DNA of 64,000 nucleotides, taken from Paenibacillus sp. Root444D2 (lineage in GTDB: Bacteria; Bacillota; Bacilli; Paenibacillales; NBRC-103111). Positions 25,382-33,570 of this stretch are shown here, piece after piece (the first letter of the stretch is position 1; each line of letters opens with the position of its first letter). The notes under the pieces are model-generated. The model was not told the origin of the DNA. It was given only the letters and a program-made list of their open reading frames with translations, and ran no database searches. The stretch covers positions 206,284-270,283 of the forward strand of contig NZ_LMEO01000034.1 in NCBI RefSeq assembly GCF_001426375.1, written 5' to 3'. Both the position numbers and the translations under genes were made by a program.

Positions 25382-25449
25382 TGAATAACGTAAATAAATA
25401 TGTTCATTATTGATGAAAACTGGTATTCTTGTAGTAAGGAGGGATGAGC

Positions 25450-25716
25450 ATGGCTTTTATGGAATATCAACTATCAACCTATCAAAAACATTTTCAAATT
25501 CGAGAACAGGATTTCGGACAAAGTTGGTTAACCAAGCGTGCGAAGAAGCAAAACTCCCTTACCTTATTAGAAGAAGAGATTCATTCTCTGCGACGCAAGT
25601 TAGAACAGATGGTTTTTGATGGGAAAGAAATGACATCTGATTCCGTTGTTGAATTGAGCACAATCCTAGACCAAAAAATAAATGAATATATGCATAATGG
25701 GAAAAAAAGTCGGTGA
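25450..25716 (+). CDS. Spo0E-like aspartyl-phosphate phosphatase
   Basis: 88 residues from ATG 25450 (AAGGAGG seven bases upstream; ATG 25444 is too close). The core LLEEEIHSLRRKLEQMV...VVELSTILDQKINEYM matches the Spo0E family, including the SxxLD signature (STILD). These small helical hairpins dephosphorylate Spo0A-P and delay sporulation. The N-terminal 35 residues are an unusual extension relative to the minimal domain. A terminator overlaps the stop codon. Confidence 0.82.
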   Translation: MAFMEYQLSTYQKHFQIREQDFGQSWLTKRAKKQNSLTLLEEEIHSLRRKLEQMVFDGKEMTSDSVVELSTILDQKINEYMHNGKKSR

Positions 25717-25730
25717 AAACCGACTTTTCT
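25704..25730 (+). terminator. Terminator overlapping the Spo0E-like stop codon
   Basis: AAAAGTCGGT (25705-25714) and ACCGACTTTT (25719-25728) form a perfect 10-bp stem with a GAAA tetraloop. The TGA stop lies inside it. Confidence 0.8.
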
Positions 25731-25777
25731 CGCGACTATCGATAGATTCAGATAACAAACGGAGGTACGCTCACAAC

Positions 25778-26305
25778 ATGAAAGTGAAATGGCTGTTGGT
25801 TATGATGGTGGGGCTTATGGTAATGCTTACGGGTTGCGGCGGGCCGAAGCCGGATGTATCTATATTTATTATGGGTTCTAATGGTTTTCCAAGTGAAGCG
25901 GGGGACAAGCTGGAGAGTGCTTTGAAATCGAAGGTGGGCGAGGTTCCTACAGTCAAAGTCAATACATCGCCTATATTCTCGTTGGAAAAAATGATTGTGG
26001 AACTGGCTGCAGGAGGCAACGGCATCTTCATTCTTGCTGAAGATCAATTCAAATCTTTAAGTAATCAAGCAGGTTTTGTTTCATTGGATGATACGATCAA
26101 ACCGGAAGATTATCCGGATGGCGTTATTCAAATAGCTGAAGAGGGCAAGCCAGCTGAAAAGCATCTATATGGTATTCCTCTTGCAGGAAACAAATGGATG
26201 AAAGAGCAAGGTTTTGAAGGGAAAGGCTTGGTGGCTTTCATTCCTCAAAATGCTCCGAAGCTGAGTGAGTCGAAGCAAGTGCTCAAAGTAATTGCACAAA
26301 AGTAA
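25778..26305 (+). CDS. Lipoprotein of unknown function
   Basis: 175 residues from ATG 25778 with GGAGG upstream; the longer frame from 25682 overlaps the Spo0E-like gene. The lipoprotein signal MKVKWLLVMMVGLMVMLTGC ends in the lipobox LTGC. The mature part (SIFIMGSNGFPSEAGDKLESAL...PIFSLEKMIVELAAGGNGIFIL) looks like one lobe of a solute-binding fold but is too short for a full binding protein. It lies between a terminator and the cobalamin riboswitch, so it is probably monocistronic. I do not recognise the family. Confidence 0.75.
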   Translation: MKVKWLLVMMVGLMVMLTGCGGPKPDVSIFIMGSNGFPSEAGDKLESALKSKVGEVPTVKVNTSPIFSLEKMIVELAAGGNGIFILAEDQFKSLSNQAGFVSLDDTIKPEDYPDGVIQIAEEGKPAEKHLYGIPLAGNKWMKEQGFEGKGLVAFIPQNAPKLSESKQVLKVIAQK

Positions 26306-26346
26306 CAAGAAGTCTATAATCGACAAATAGATTGATAGTAAAATAT

Positions 26347-26480
26347 GCAGCCATAGGTGCTGGTAAGCTCATTATGAAGAGGTTGCCACTTAAAAGGGAA
26401 GCCGGTTGAAGTCCGGCGCGGTCCCGCCACTGTAATCCAGGCATAGGTCGCCAGGAGAGTCAGGATACCTGCCCATGGTG
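26347..26480 (+). promoter_or_regulatory. Cobalamin (B12) riboswitch
   Basis: The conserved B12-box core is clear: ATAGGTGC near 26354-26360, AAAAGGGAAGCCGGTTGAAG from 26392, GTCCGGCGCGGTCCCGCCACTG around 26411-26432, and GCCAGGAGAGTCAGGATACCTGCC around 26459-26473. Adenosylcobalamin binding should favour the terminator at 26563-26597 and shut down the downstream B12 uptake and assembly genes. Confidence 0.96.
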
Positions 26481-26562
26481 CCGTTTACGACATCCTTCGA
26501 GGAAAAGGATCGCGTTAAATCAGGAAGCAATCCCAGGGTTGCTGATCGCCGCGATTTATCGT

Positions 26563-26597
26563 CCCCTTTGTTCCTTCGAGAACAAAGGGGCTTTTTT
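26563..26597 (+). terminator. Regulated terminator of the cobalamin riboswitch
   Basis: CCCCTTTGTTC (26563-26573) and GAACAAAGGGG (26580-26590) form a perfect 11-bp stem with loop CTTCGA, then CTTTTTT. It is the expression platform for the B12 riboswitch. Confidence 0.88.
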
Positions 26598-26642
26598 GTT
26601 AGGGTCAATCGACATAAATTGTTTAGAGAGAGGGTTTACAAG

Positions 26643-27656
26643 ATGAAAAGGAATTCAGTAAAAAAAGCATTTATTCTTACAGTAGCTTTAGTAACAGCAA
26701 TCAGTCTCGCAGCTTGCGGTAAAAAGGAAACGGAGATCTCTAATCCGTCTAAGCTTGGCGGAGAGGGGACGAAAGCTCCTGCTGCAACGACGACACCAAC
26801 AACAGCAGCCAAAAAGACGGTCTATCCATTGAAAATAAAGGATGCTACGGGCAAGGAGTTTACATTTGATAAAGCGCCTGAGCGTATTGCATCCGTGTCC
26901 CCGGCGGAAACTGAAGCTCTTTTTGCAATTGGGCTGGAGGCTAATATTGTTGGTGTATCTGATTATGATGATTATCCAGAAGCGGCTAAAACAAAACCGA
27001 AATTAGGCAGCATAACGAAACCTAACCAAGAAGCGGTGATCGCAGCTAACGCGAATGTTGTATTCACGGGGGTTTCGATGAAACCTGATACGGTAGAAAA
27101 GCTGCGTGCTTTAAATATCAACGTGTTTAAAGTGGAGCCCAAAACGGTAGATGATGCCATTGCTGACATACAAACCTTCGGATTGATTACCGATCATCAG
27201 GAACAAGCGGAAAAAATTGTCGATAAAATGAAAGCGGACCGTCAAAAGGTTGTTAATGCGGTGAAAGACGTGAAACAAGAGAACAAGAAAAAGGTATACA
27301 TTGAATTTGCCCCGGGATGGACGGTGGGCAGTGGCGAGTTTATGGATGAATTGATCAAGATTTCTGGCGGTGTTAACGTTGCGGGAGACAAAAGTGGTTG
27401 GTATGAAATCAGTGAAGAGAAAATCATTCAACAAAACCCTGGTGTGATTCTGTTCGCCAATGGAGTAGTCGATAGTAAGAGCAAGAAATCACTAGATGAA
27501 ATTATCCGCACACGAAGCGGTTGGGATGCTATTGATGCCGTGAAGAATAAGCAGGTAGTTGGCCTCGACCAAAACATGCTAAGCCGTCCGGGTCCAAGAC
27601 TGACCGATGGATTGCTTGAAATGGCGAAAGGCATTTATCCTGAACTGGTGAAATAA
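26643..27656 (+). CDS. btuF: Cobalamin/corrinoid ABC transporter substrate-binding lipoprotein
   Basis: 337 residues from ATG 26643. The lipoprotein signal has lipobox SLAAC, followed by a Thr/Ala linker and a class III periplasmic-binding fold: APERIASVSPAETEALFAIGLEANIVGVSDYDDYP, EAVIAANANVVFTG, PGVILFANG and a C-terminal SRPGPRLTDGLLEMA. It captures corrinoids at the cell surface and delivers them to BtuCD. It is the first gene after the B12 riboswitch and overlaps closely with btuC (1-bp gap). Iron-siderophore binding proteins share the fold; the riboswitch and cob context favour B12. Confidence 0.92.
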   Translation: MKRNSVKKAFILTVALVTAISLAACGKKETEISNPSKLGGEGTKAPAATTTPTTAAKKTVYPLKIKDATGKEFTFDKAPERIASVSPAETEALFAIGLEANIVGVSDYDDYPEAAKTKPKLGSITKPNQEAVIAANANVVFTGVSMKPDTVEKLRALNINVFKVEPKTVDDAIADIQTFGLITDHQEQAEKIVDKMKADRQKVVNAVKDVKQENKKKVYIEFAPGWTVGSGEFMDELIKISGGVNVAGDKSGWYEISEEKIIQQNPGVILFANGVVDSKSKKSLDEIIRTRSGWDAIDAVKNKQVVGLDQNMLSRPGPRLTDGLLEMAKGIYPELVK

Positions 27657-27657
27657 A

Positions 27658-28695
27658 ATGAAAAGAAAATTAATGCTATGGGGAGGAGTAGGGGTTATAC
27701 TCCTTCTTCTTTCTATTGTGGCGAGCTTGTCACTGGGTACCGCTAATCTACCTGTACTGCAAATCGCCAGTATTCTCGCCAAGCATATCCCTTGGCTGGG
27801 AGATCACATCCATGCAAACTGGCCGCAATCGTCGGAACAAATCATCAATAAAGTACGATTTCCCCGTGTTTTACTAGGGATTCTAGTAGGGGCATCCCTC
27901 TCAATCGCAGGAGCAGCCTTTCAAGGTGTGCTGCGCAATCCGCTTGCGGATCCTTATGCACTCGGTGTATCCTCGGGGGCTTCTGTAGGAGCTGCGTTTT
28001 TAATCTATTTTGGACTGCAAGTGGCGTGGTTTGGGCAATGGTCGATCCCTATTGTTGCCTTCGTAACGGGACTTATTTCTTTATTTCTGGTTCTTAAGCT
28101 TGCTCAGATCGAAGGGAAGCTGAAGATGGAGACGCTTATTTTATCTGGCGTGGTCATGCAGGCTTTTCTAGGGGCAATCGTATCCTTCATGGTGTCTATT
28201 TCCAATCAAGTCATTAATGAAATTATTTTCTGGCTAATGGGCAGCTTGGCCATGCGAGGCTGGTCGTATACATATATCATTGCACCCTATTTAATTATCG
28301 GTTTTGTCGTGCTGCTTAGCTATGCAAGGTCGTTAAATTTACTAGCTCTGGGTGAACGTCAGGCGTCACATCTCGGTGTTAATGTAGAGCGTACGAAGCT
28401 AATTGTACTTATTGTGGCGACATTCCTTACTGCCGCTGCGGTATCCGTTGCAGGTGTAATCGGCTTTGTCGGGCTCATCGTGCCGCATTTAGTCCGACTA
28501 ATAGTAGGTCCGGATTATCGGTTGATTATTCCATTGTCCGCAATTGGTGGCGGCATTTATGTCCTCTGGGCAGATACACTTGCCCGTACCCTGCTGAGTC
28601 CAACCGAAATTCCGCTTGGAGTCATTACGGCATTTTTGGGTGCGCCATTTTTTGCTTATTTGCTCCAAAAGGATAAGAAAACGTTAAGAGGTTGA
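27658..28695 (+). CDS. btuC: Cobalamin ABC transporter permease
   Basis: 345 residues with about ten membrane helices, FecCD/BtuC family. Signatures: RFPRVLLGILVGASLSIAGAAFQGVLRNPLADPYALGVSSGA, FWLMGSLAMRGW, the coupling region LGERQASHLGVNVER and GFVGLIVPHLVRLIVGPDYR. It forms the inner-membrane channel for corrinoid import as a homodimer with BtuD. Its ATG lies one base after the btuF stop. Confidence 0.94.
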   Translation: MKRKLMLWGGVGVILLLLSIVASLSLGTANLPVLQIASILAKHIPWLGDHIHANWPQSSEQIINKVRFPRVLLGILVGASLSIAGAAFQGVLRNPLADPYALGVSSGASVGAAFLIYFGLQVAWFGQWSIPIVAFVTGLISLFLVLKLAQIEGKLKMETLILSGVVMQAFLGAIVSFMVSISNQVINEIIFWLMGSLAMRGWSYTYIIAPYLIIGFVVLLSYARSLNLLALGERQASHLGVNVERTKLIVLIVATFLTAAAVSVAGVIGFVGLIVPHLVRLIVGPDYRLIIPLSAIGGGIYVLWADTLARTLLSPTEIPLGVITAFLGAPFFAYLLQKDKKTLRG

Positions 28696-28700
28696 TCAAG

Positions 28701-29477
28701 ATGATTAAAGTGGAGCACCTTTCCCAAAGCTTTCGGGAACAACAAGTGCTGGAGAACATCAGCTTTGAGATCAAGCAGGGTGAATTTTTTGGCATTATTG
28801 GGCCAAACGGCAGCGGTAAGTCGACGCTACTCCGTTTAATATCAGGGATTGATCCTGTTAAAAACGGAAGTGTTGACCTCGATGGCCGATTAGTATCTTC
28901 TTACTCACGGAAAGAGCTGGCTAGATGGCTTGCTGTCCTCCAGCAGGATGCGCTGCCTCCAGTAGGCTTTACGGTCCGTGAAGTGGTGGAAATGGGCAGA
29001 TATCCTTTTCAGAATTGGCTTGGTGAGGAGTCGGCTGATGCGGAAGGTTTAATTGATGGGATTGTCCGGAAGCTGCACTTAGAACCGCTGATTGATCGAA
29101 CAATCGAGCGCCTCAGCGGCGGTGAACGGCAGCGTGTCGCGCTTGCTAAAGTGATGGCGCAGCAGCCACGGCTGCTTATGCTGGATGAACCAACAACGTT
29201 CCTGGATATCGGATATCAAGTACAGATGATGGACTACATTAAGGAATGGCAGAGAGAATCTGAGTTGACGGTTGTGGCTGTCCTGCATGACTTGAATTTG
29301 GCTGCGCAGTACTGCACGCGATTAATGGTTGTACATAATGGCGAGCTTGCAGCGATAGGAACCCCTGATGAAATCATTACCAGCAGATTAATCAGCGAAG
29401 TGTATGGAACTGAACCGATTGTCCTGCAGCACCCCGTTAACGATGCGCCGCAAATTTTATTACAGCCAGGAAAATAG
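28701..29477 (+). CDS. btuD: Cobalamin ABC transporter ATP-binding protein
   Basis: 258 residues from ATG 28701 (AAGAGG nine bases upstream; an in-frame TTG at 28692 overlaps the btuC stop). Walker A GPNGSGKSTLLRL, Q-loop VLQQDALPP, ABC signature LSGGERQRVALAKVMAQ, Walker B LLMLDEPTTFLD and switch His in LHDLN are all present. It powers corrinoid import by BtuC. It is translationally close to btuC and followed by cobT. Confidence 0.95.
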   Translation: MIKVEHLSQSFREQQVLENISFEIKQGEFFGIIGPNGSGKSTLLRLISGIDPVKNGSVDLDGRLVSSYSRKELARWLAVLQQDALPPVGFTVREVVEMGRYPFQNWLGEESADAEGLIDGIVRKLHLEPLIDRTIERLSGGERQRVALAKVMAQQPRLLMLDEPTTFLDIGYQVQMMDYIKEWQRESELTVVAVLHDLNLAAQYCTRLMVVHNGELAAIGTPDEIITSRLISEVYGTEPIVLQHPVNDAPQILLQPGK

Positions 29478-29500
29478 TTGAGCTATCGGAGGACACAGTC

Positions 29501-30574
29501 ATGGATAAGTTGCAAGCGATTATAGATAGCATTAAGCCTGTTCATCAAGATGTGGTGAACCAAGCGAATGAGCATTTGAATCAATTGACGAAACCGCAGG
29601 GAAGTCTAGGGAAACTGGAAGATATTGCGCGTCAGGTTGCTGGAATTACGGGCGAAGTGATGCCGATTTTTGAGAAAAAAGCGGTCATCGTAATGGCCGG
29701 AGATCACGGCGTATGTGAAGAAGGGATTAGTGCATATCCGGCGGAAGTAACGCCTCAAATGGTGCTTAATTTCCTATATGGCGGAGCTGCTGTCAACGTT
29801 CTTGCCAGACATGCCGGCGCTGAAGTTGTCTGTGTCGATATGGGGGTTAATGCTGATCTGGAGCATCCTAATCTCGTCTCTCGTAAAGTAAGAAAAGGGA
29901 CACGTAATATGGCGCGTGAAGCGGCATTAACGTTGGATGAGACTGTACAGGCAATACAAGCTGGTGTGGAAGTTGTAGATGAGTTGGTGGAAAAGGGCTA
30001 TCGACTCTTTGCTATGGGAGAGATGGGGATTGGCAATACAACGGCCAGTGCAGCGATTCTGTGTGCTTTGACGGGCTTGGATGCCAGCGTTGCTGTTGGC
30101 CGAGGAACGGGCATTGATGATGAAAGGTGGCTCCATAAGCAATCGGTTGTGAATAAGGCGCTGGATGTGAATGAGCTTCGTGTAGGTGAGGTGAATAGAT
30201 CAAGCGCTGAGTATGCGCTCGACGTGTTGATGAAGGTCGGGGGACTAGAGATCGCCGGACTTGTTGGCGTGATTCTGGGCGCAGCGAAGAATCGCTGTCC
30301 GGTGGTCGTCGACGGCTTCATCTCGTCGGCAGCTGCACTTGTGGCGAGCCGATTAGCACCGCTAAGCGCGTCCTATATGCTCGCCTCGCACTTATCGCAG
30401 GAGCAGGGACATGCGAAGCTGCTCGAAGCGGTTGGCCTCGCAGCGATGCTGCAGATGGATATGCGCCTGGGCGAAGGAACGGGCGCGGTGCTTGCCTTTA
30501 ACTTGATCGATGCCGCAGGCAAGATCATGAAGGAAATGGCGACATTCGAAAGCGCAGGCGTGTCGCGGGGTTAG
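29501..30574 (+). CDS. cobT: Nicotinate-nucleotide--dimethylbenzimidazole phosphoribosyltransferase
   Basis: 357 residues. CobT activates the lower-ligand base (DMB) to alpha-ribazole phosphate for nucleotide-loop assembly. Motifs: LTKPQGSLGKLEDIA, VIVMAGDHGVCEEGISAYP, MGEMGIGNTTASAAIL, GRGTGIDDER, VDGFISSAAAL and the catalytic-Glu region LGEGTGAVLA near the C-terminus. Start ATG 29501 has CGGAGGA upstream. The last part and the cobT-cobU spacer are GC-rich. It is part of the riboswitch-controlled operon. Confidence 0.96.
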   Translation: MDKLQAIIDSIKPVHQDVVNQANEHLNQLTKPQGSLGKLEDIARQVAGITGEVMPIFEKKAVIVMAGDHGVCEEGISAYPAEVTPQMVLNFLYGGAAVNVLARHAGAEVVCVDMGVNADLEHPNLVSRKVRKGTRNMAREAALTLDETVQAIQAGVEVVDELVEKGYRLFAMGEMGIGNTTASAAILCALTGLDASVAVGRGTGIDDERWLHKQSVVNKALDVNELRVGEVNRSSAEYALDVLMKVGGLEIAGLVGVILGAAKNRCPVVVDGFISSAAALVASRLAPLSASYMLASHLSQEQGHAKLLEAVGLAAMLQMDMRLGEGTGAVLAFNLIDAAGKIMKEMATFESAGVSRG

Positions 30575-30641
30575 CCTCGTGGCGATATGCCGGTAAAAGG
30601 CAAGCTTACGCAGTAAGCATTGATAAGGAGGCGAAGGCGCC

Positions 30642-31202
30642 ATGGCAGTTTTGGTTACGGGCGGCGCGCGCAGCGGCAAGAGTTCTTTCGCGGAGAAGCT
30701 CGCCATGCATGGCAGCGAACGAGGGGTTTATATCGCGACTTCCCACATCTATGATGAGGAAATGAAGGAGCGGGTTGAGCTGCATCAGCAGATGAGGCTT
30801 GACTCGGGGTATCCATGGGATACCCGGGAGGAGCCTTTCCAGCTGCGGGAGCTGCTGCTCCATATGCAGGAGAGCGGGGAGGATGCTGTGGTCTTGGTCG
30901 ACTGTTTGACACTCTGGCTGTCCAACTGGTTGCTCCATCATGAGGGAGAAGCAGATGCTTCTGTTCGAGTTATGAAACGCATTGACGAGCTCGTAGAAGC
31001 AGTGTCTTCCTACCGTGGAAACCTCATCTTGGTTACGAATGAAGTAGGCGACGGCATTGTGCCGGAATATCCGCTTGGCCGCAGTTTTCGAGACCTGGCA
31101 GGACGAATGAATCAACGCTTAGCTGAGGTATGTGAGCAGGTATTCCTTGTCACGGTTGGCATACCCATGGAGCTAAAAAGCAGAGCTTATCGACTGGAAT
31201 GA
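30642..31202 (+). CDS. cobU: Bifunctional adenosylcobinamide kinase / adenosylcobinamide-phosphate guanylyltransferase
   Basis: 186 residues, standard CobU/CobP length. The P-loop GGARSGKSSFAEKLA is at residues 6-20, the guanylylated-His region is in THIYDEEMKERVELH, and VDCLTLWLSNWL and LVTNEVGDGIVPEYPLGRSFRDLAGRMNQ follow. It phosphorylates adenosylcobinamide and transfers GMP to give AdoCbi-GDP, the substrate of CobS. AAGGAGG precedes ATG 30642. The gene sits 67 bp after cobT. Confidence 0.95.
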   Translation: MAVLVTGGARSGKSSFAEKLAMHGSERGVYIATSHIYDEEMKERVELHQQMRLDSGYPWDTREEPFQLRELLLHMQESGEDAVVLVDCLTLWLSNWLLHHEGEADASVRVMKRIDELVEAVSSYRGNLILVTNEVGDGIVPEYPLGRSFRDLAGRMNQRLAEVCEQVFLVTVGIPMELKSRAYRLE

Positions 31203-31224
31203 ATAAGTCTTAAGGTATAGAACG

Positions 31225-32223
31225 GTGATCAATATGTGGATATATTCTTGGCAGGAAATCGTTAGTATGACGGCTGCTGCCATTGCGTTGGACTGGCTGA
31301 TTGGTGATCCGAAGTGGCCGACACACCCGGTTATTCTCATCGGACGCTTCATTCGCTGGGTAGAAGGCAAATTACACAAAGGAAACGAGACGTCAGTTAT
31401 ATCGTCTGGATGGGTGCGAACGAAGGGTGTCATGCTTACTGTTTCTACTGTATTGCTTAGCTTTTGCGTGATGCTGCTGCTTATTCTTGCTGCTCGCTCG
31501 ATCCATGAGTGGCTCGGATACTTGGTCTCTACGTGGTTCATTTCCACAACGATAGCTATTAAAGGATTAAAAGATGCTGCTTATCTAGTTTACCATCCGC
31601 TGCGTACAGGTAATCTCGCAGATGCTCGCAAGTACACGGGCTACATCGTAGGCCGCGATACGGATAAGCTCGGCGAGGAAGAGCTGACACGCGCGGTTGT
31701 GGAGACCGTGGCGGAGAACATCGTGGACGCGGTCATCGCGCCCTTGTTCTATGCGCTGATCGGCGGAGCACCGCTCGCTATGCTGTACCGGGCATCGAAT
31801 ACACTGGATTCGATGGTCGGCTACCGAAATGACAGATACCGTCATTTCGGTTGGGCGTCGGCCCGCTGGGACGACGTTATGAACTGGATCCCGGCTCGGC
31901 TGACCGGCCTCCTGTTAGTCCTCGTCGCCCTGCTGCAGCCGGGCCTCTCGGCGAAGCGCGCAGCGGCAGCGATTCGCCGCTTCGCGCACCTGCACCCCAG
32001 CCCGAATAGCGGAATTCCGGAGTCGGCGGTAGCCGGGGCACTCGGAATTGAGCTTGGCGGGCTGAACGTCTATGGCGGCGCTGCGAGTGAGCGCGCCCGC
32101 CTGGGCTGGCCGCTGCGGGAGCTAGCGCAGCAGGATATTGTCTACGCCGTGAGGATGCTTTACGGCGTCAGCTTTGTAGTGATGGGAGGATTGCTGTGCA
32201 TACTACTCGTACTGTTTTACTAG
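31225..32223 (+). CDS. cbiB: Adenosylcobinamide-phosphate synthase
   Basis: 332 residues with several membrane helices. CbiB (called CobD in the aerobic pathway) joins cobyric acid to the aminopropanol phosphate arm. Motifs: ALDWLIGDPKWPTHPVILIGRFI, VGRDTDKLGEEELTRAVVETVAENIVDAVIAPLFY, SNTLDSMVGYRNDRY and HLHPSPNSGIPESAVAGALGIELGG. GTG 31225 is chosen because TTAAGGT lies nine bases upstream; ATG 31234 is possible. The 3' end overlaps cobS by 28 bp, indicating translational coupling. Confidence 0.95.
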   Translation: MINMWIYSWQEIVSMTAAAIALDWLIGDPKWPTHPVILIGRFIRWVEGKLHKGNETSVISSGWVRTKGVMLTVSTVLLSFCVMLLLILAARSIHEWLGYLVSTWFISTTIAIKGLKDAAYLVYHPLRTGNLADARKYTGYIVGRDTDKLGEEELTRAVVETVAENIVDAVIAPLFYALIGGAPLAMLYRASNTLDSMVGYRNDRYRHFGWASARWDDVMNWIPARLTGLLLVLVALLQPGLSAKRAAAAIRRFAHLHPSPNSGIPESAVAGALGIELGGLNVYGGAASERARLGWPLRELAQQDIVYAVRMLYGVSFVVMGGLLCILLVLFY

Positions 32224-33047
32224 ACTGGCTGCGTGCTTGCATAGCAGCCTTTCAGTTTTTAACCCGTTTGCCGATTCCTGTGCAAATTGACTATACAGAC
32301 CGAGTGTTCCAAAGAAGTGTGATATTCTATCCGCTAGCGGGATTCGTCATCGGTCTTCTTTTACTCCTTGCAGGCGAGGGGTTAAGCCTCGTCCTGCCTG
32401 CGATGCCCGCAGCCGTTCTGCTGCTGGGGTTCTGGGTTGTTTTAACAGGGGGCCTTCATATAGACGGGCTAATGGATACCGCTGATGGTATTCTTAGTCA
32501 CAGACCCCGTGAACAGATGTTAGAAATCATGAAAGACAGTCGCGTAGGCGCCATGGGTGTCATCGTTTGTGTTCTCCATCTGCTCCTCAAATTTTCGTTT
32601 CTTTATACCTTGCTGAGTACTGGTGGAATGGGCGGTGTGTACTTCTTACTTGCCATTGTTCCCATCTGGAGTCGTTGGTTTATGGTTGCAGCTATTCAAG
32701 GTTGGCCCTACGCCCGGCGAGACTCAGGATTAGGGAGTTTTTTTCGCGGAGTTACCAAATGGCATGTGACCTTTTCTGGATTAGTAGCCCTTTTTGCCAC
32801 TACTCTTTTAGTTACTATATTTCCCACATGGCTAGCAGAGAATAGCGTTACATCTTTTTCCATCATCAATGGTTTAACTATCACTTTTAGCTTTGCTATA
32901 GGCACAATTTTAACAGGTTATCTTTTGGCCACATATATAAGCCGTAAATTAGGAGGTTTAACCGGAGATACATATGGTGCTTTGAATGAACTCCTCGAGA
33001 CATTACTTTTATTGGGCATTAGCATTTTCGCGGCTTCCCACATGTAG
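32196..33047 (+). CDS. cobS: Adenosylcobinamide-GDP ribazoletransferase (cobalamin synthase)
   Basis: 283 residues, integral membrane protein with about six to seven helices. It joins AdoCbi-GDP and alpha-ribazole to give adenosylcobalamin. Signatures: FQFLTRLPIP, GGLHIDGLMDTADGILS with the metal-binding Asp residues, and DSRVGAMGVI. C-terminal RKLGGLTGDTYGALNELLE is also diagnostic. GTG 32196 lies inside cbiB. The 500 bp after cobS contain a four-palindrome repeat, so cobD and later genes may need their own promoter. Confidence 0.95.
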   Translation: MHTTRTVLLDWLRACIAAFQFLTRLPIPVQIDYTDRVFQRSVIFYPLAGFVIGLLLLLAGEGLSLVLPAMPAAVLLLGFWVVLTGGLHIDGLMDTADGILSHRPREQMLEIMKDSRVGAMGVIVCVLHLLLKFSFLYTLLSTGGMGGVYFLLAIVPIWSRWFMVAAIQGWPYARRDSGLGSFFRGVTKWHVTFSGLVALFATTLLVTIFPTWLAENSVTSFSIINGLTITFSFAIGTILTGYLLATYISRKLGGLTGDTYGALNELLETLLLLGISIFAASHM

Positions 33048-33245
33048 GTTTGTAACATCCCGAACAAGGGAGTTGCCTTTGGAATTGGGATTGAAGAATA
33101 GGCTCGATTGGTTGAGTCTCTATGAGCCCGTGCATATGAAATCAATAAGGCTGAACATCTCCAATGGACATTTTAGGGTGACGGATTTCGATTATTGACT
33201 CGATCAGCGGCTTTGTGAGGGTAGATGACTATTGTAGTTACAAGT

Positions 33246-33428
33246 GTTGTAATTTCTACAACAATTCACACTTCTGAAGGCTGTTTCGCATGTTGAAGTT
33301 GCAGCTTGTACAACATTTCGAACTTATTTATTATGAAATTGCCTGAATAGGGCCAAATTGTTGTACAACATGCAACAATGAAGGGAGAATGGCGCGATCT
33401 AGGCAGTAATTGTTGCACTTTTTACAAC
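33246..33428. repeat. Four-palindrome intergenic element, copy B
   Basis: 17-bp palindromes at 33246-33262 (GTTGTA-ATTTC-TACAAC), 33298-33314 (left arm GTTGCA), 33360-33376 (right arm TGCAAC) and 33412-33428 (left arm GTTGCA). Centres are 33254, 33306, 33368 and 33420: steps of 52, 62 and 52 bp. In reverse complement this copy aligns along its whole length with copy D (43449-43631), including shared blocks such as TACAACAATTCACAC and CAACATCATTCAAC; homology extends to about 33205 and 33455. It lies between cobS and cobD. No gene is seen in 33048-33570. Confidence 0.88.
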
Positions 33429-33570
33429 ATCATTCAACAGAGCATAGGATTCATTTTTTCACCGATTAAGACACCTCCATGAAGAACCAGATTGGACGAA
33501 CGAATCGACGGTCACGAAAATACAAACTATGTTTCATCCTAACTCATACCAAAAAGAAGGAGTGAATATC

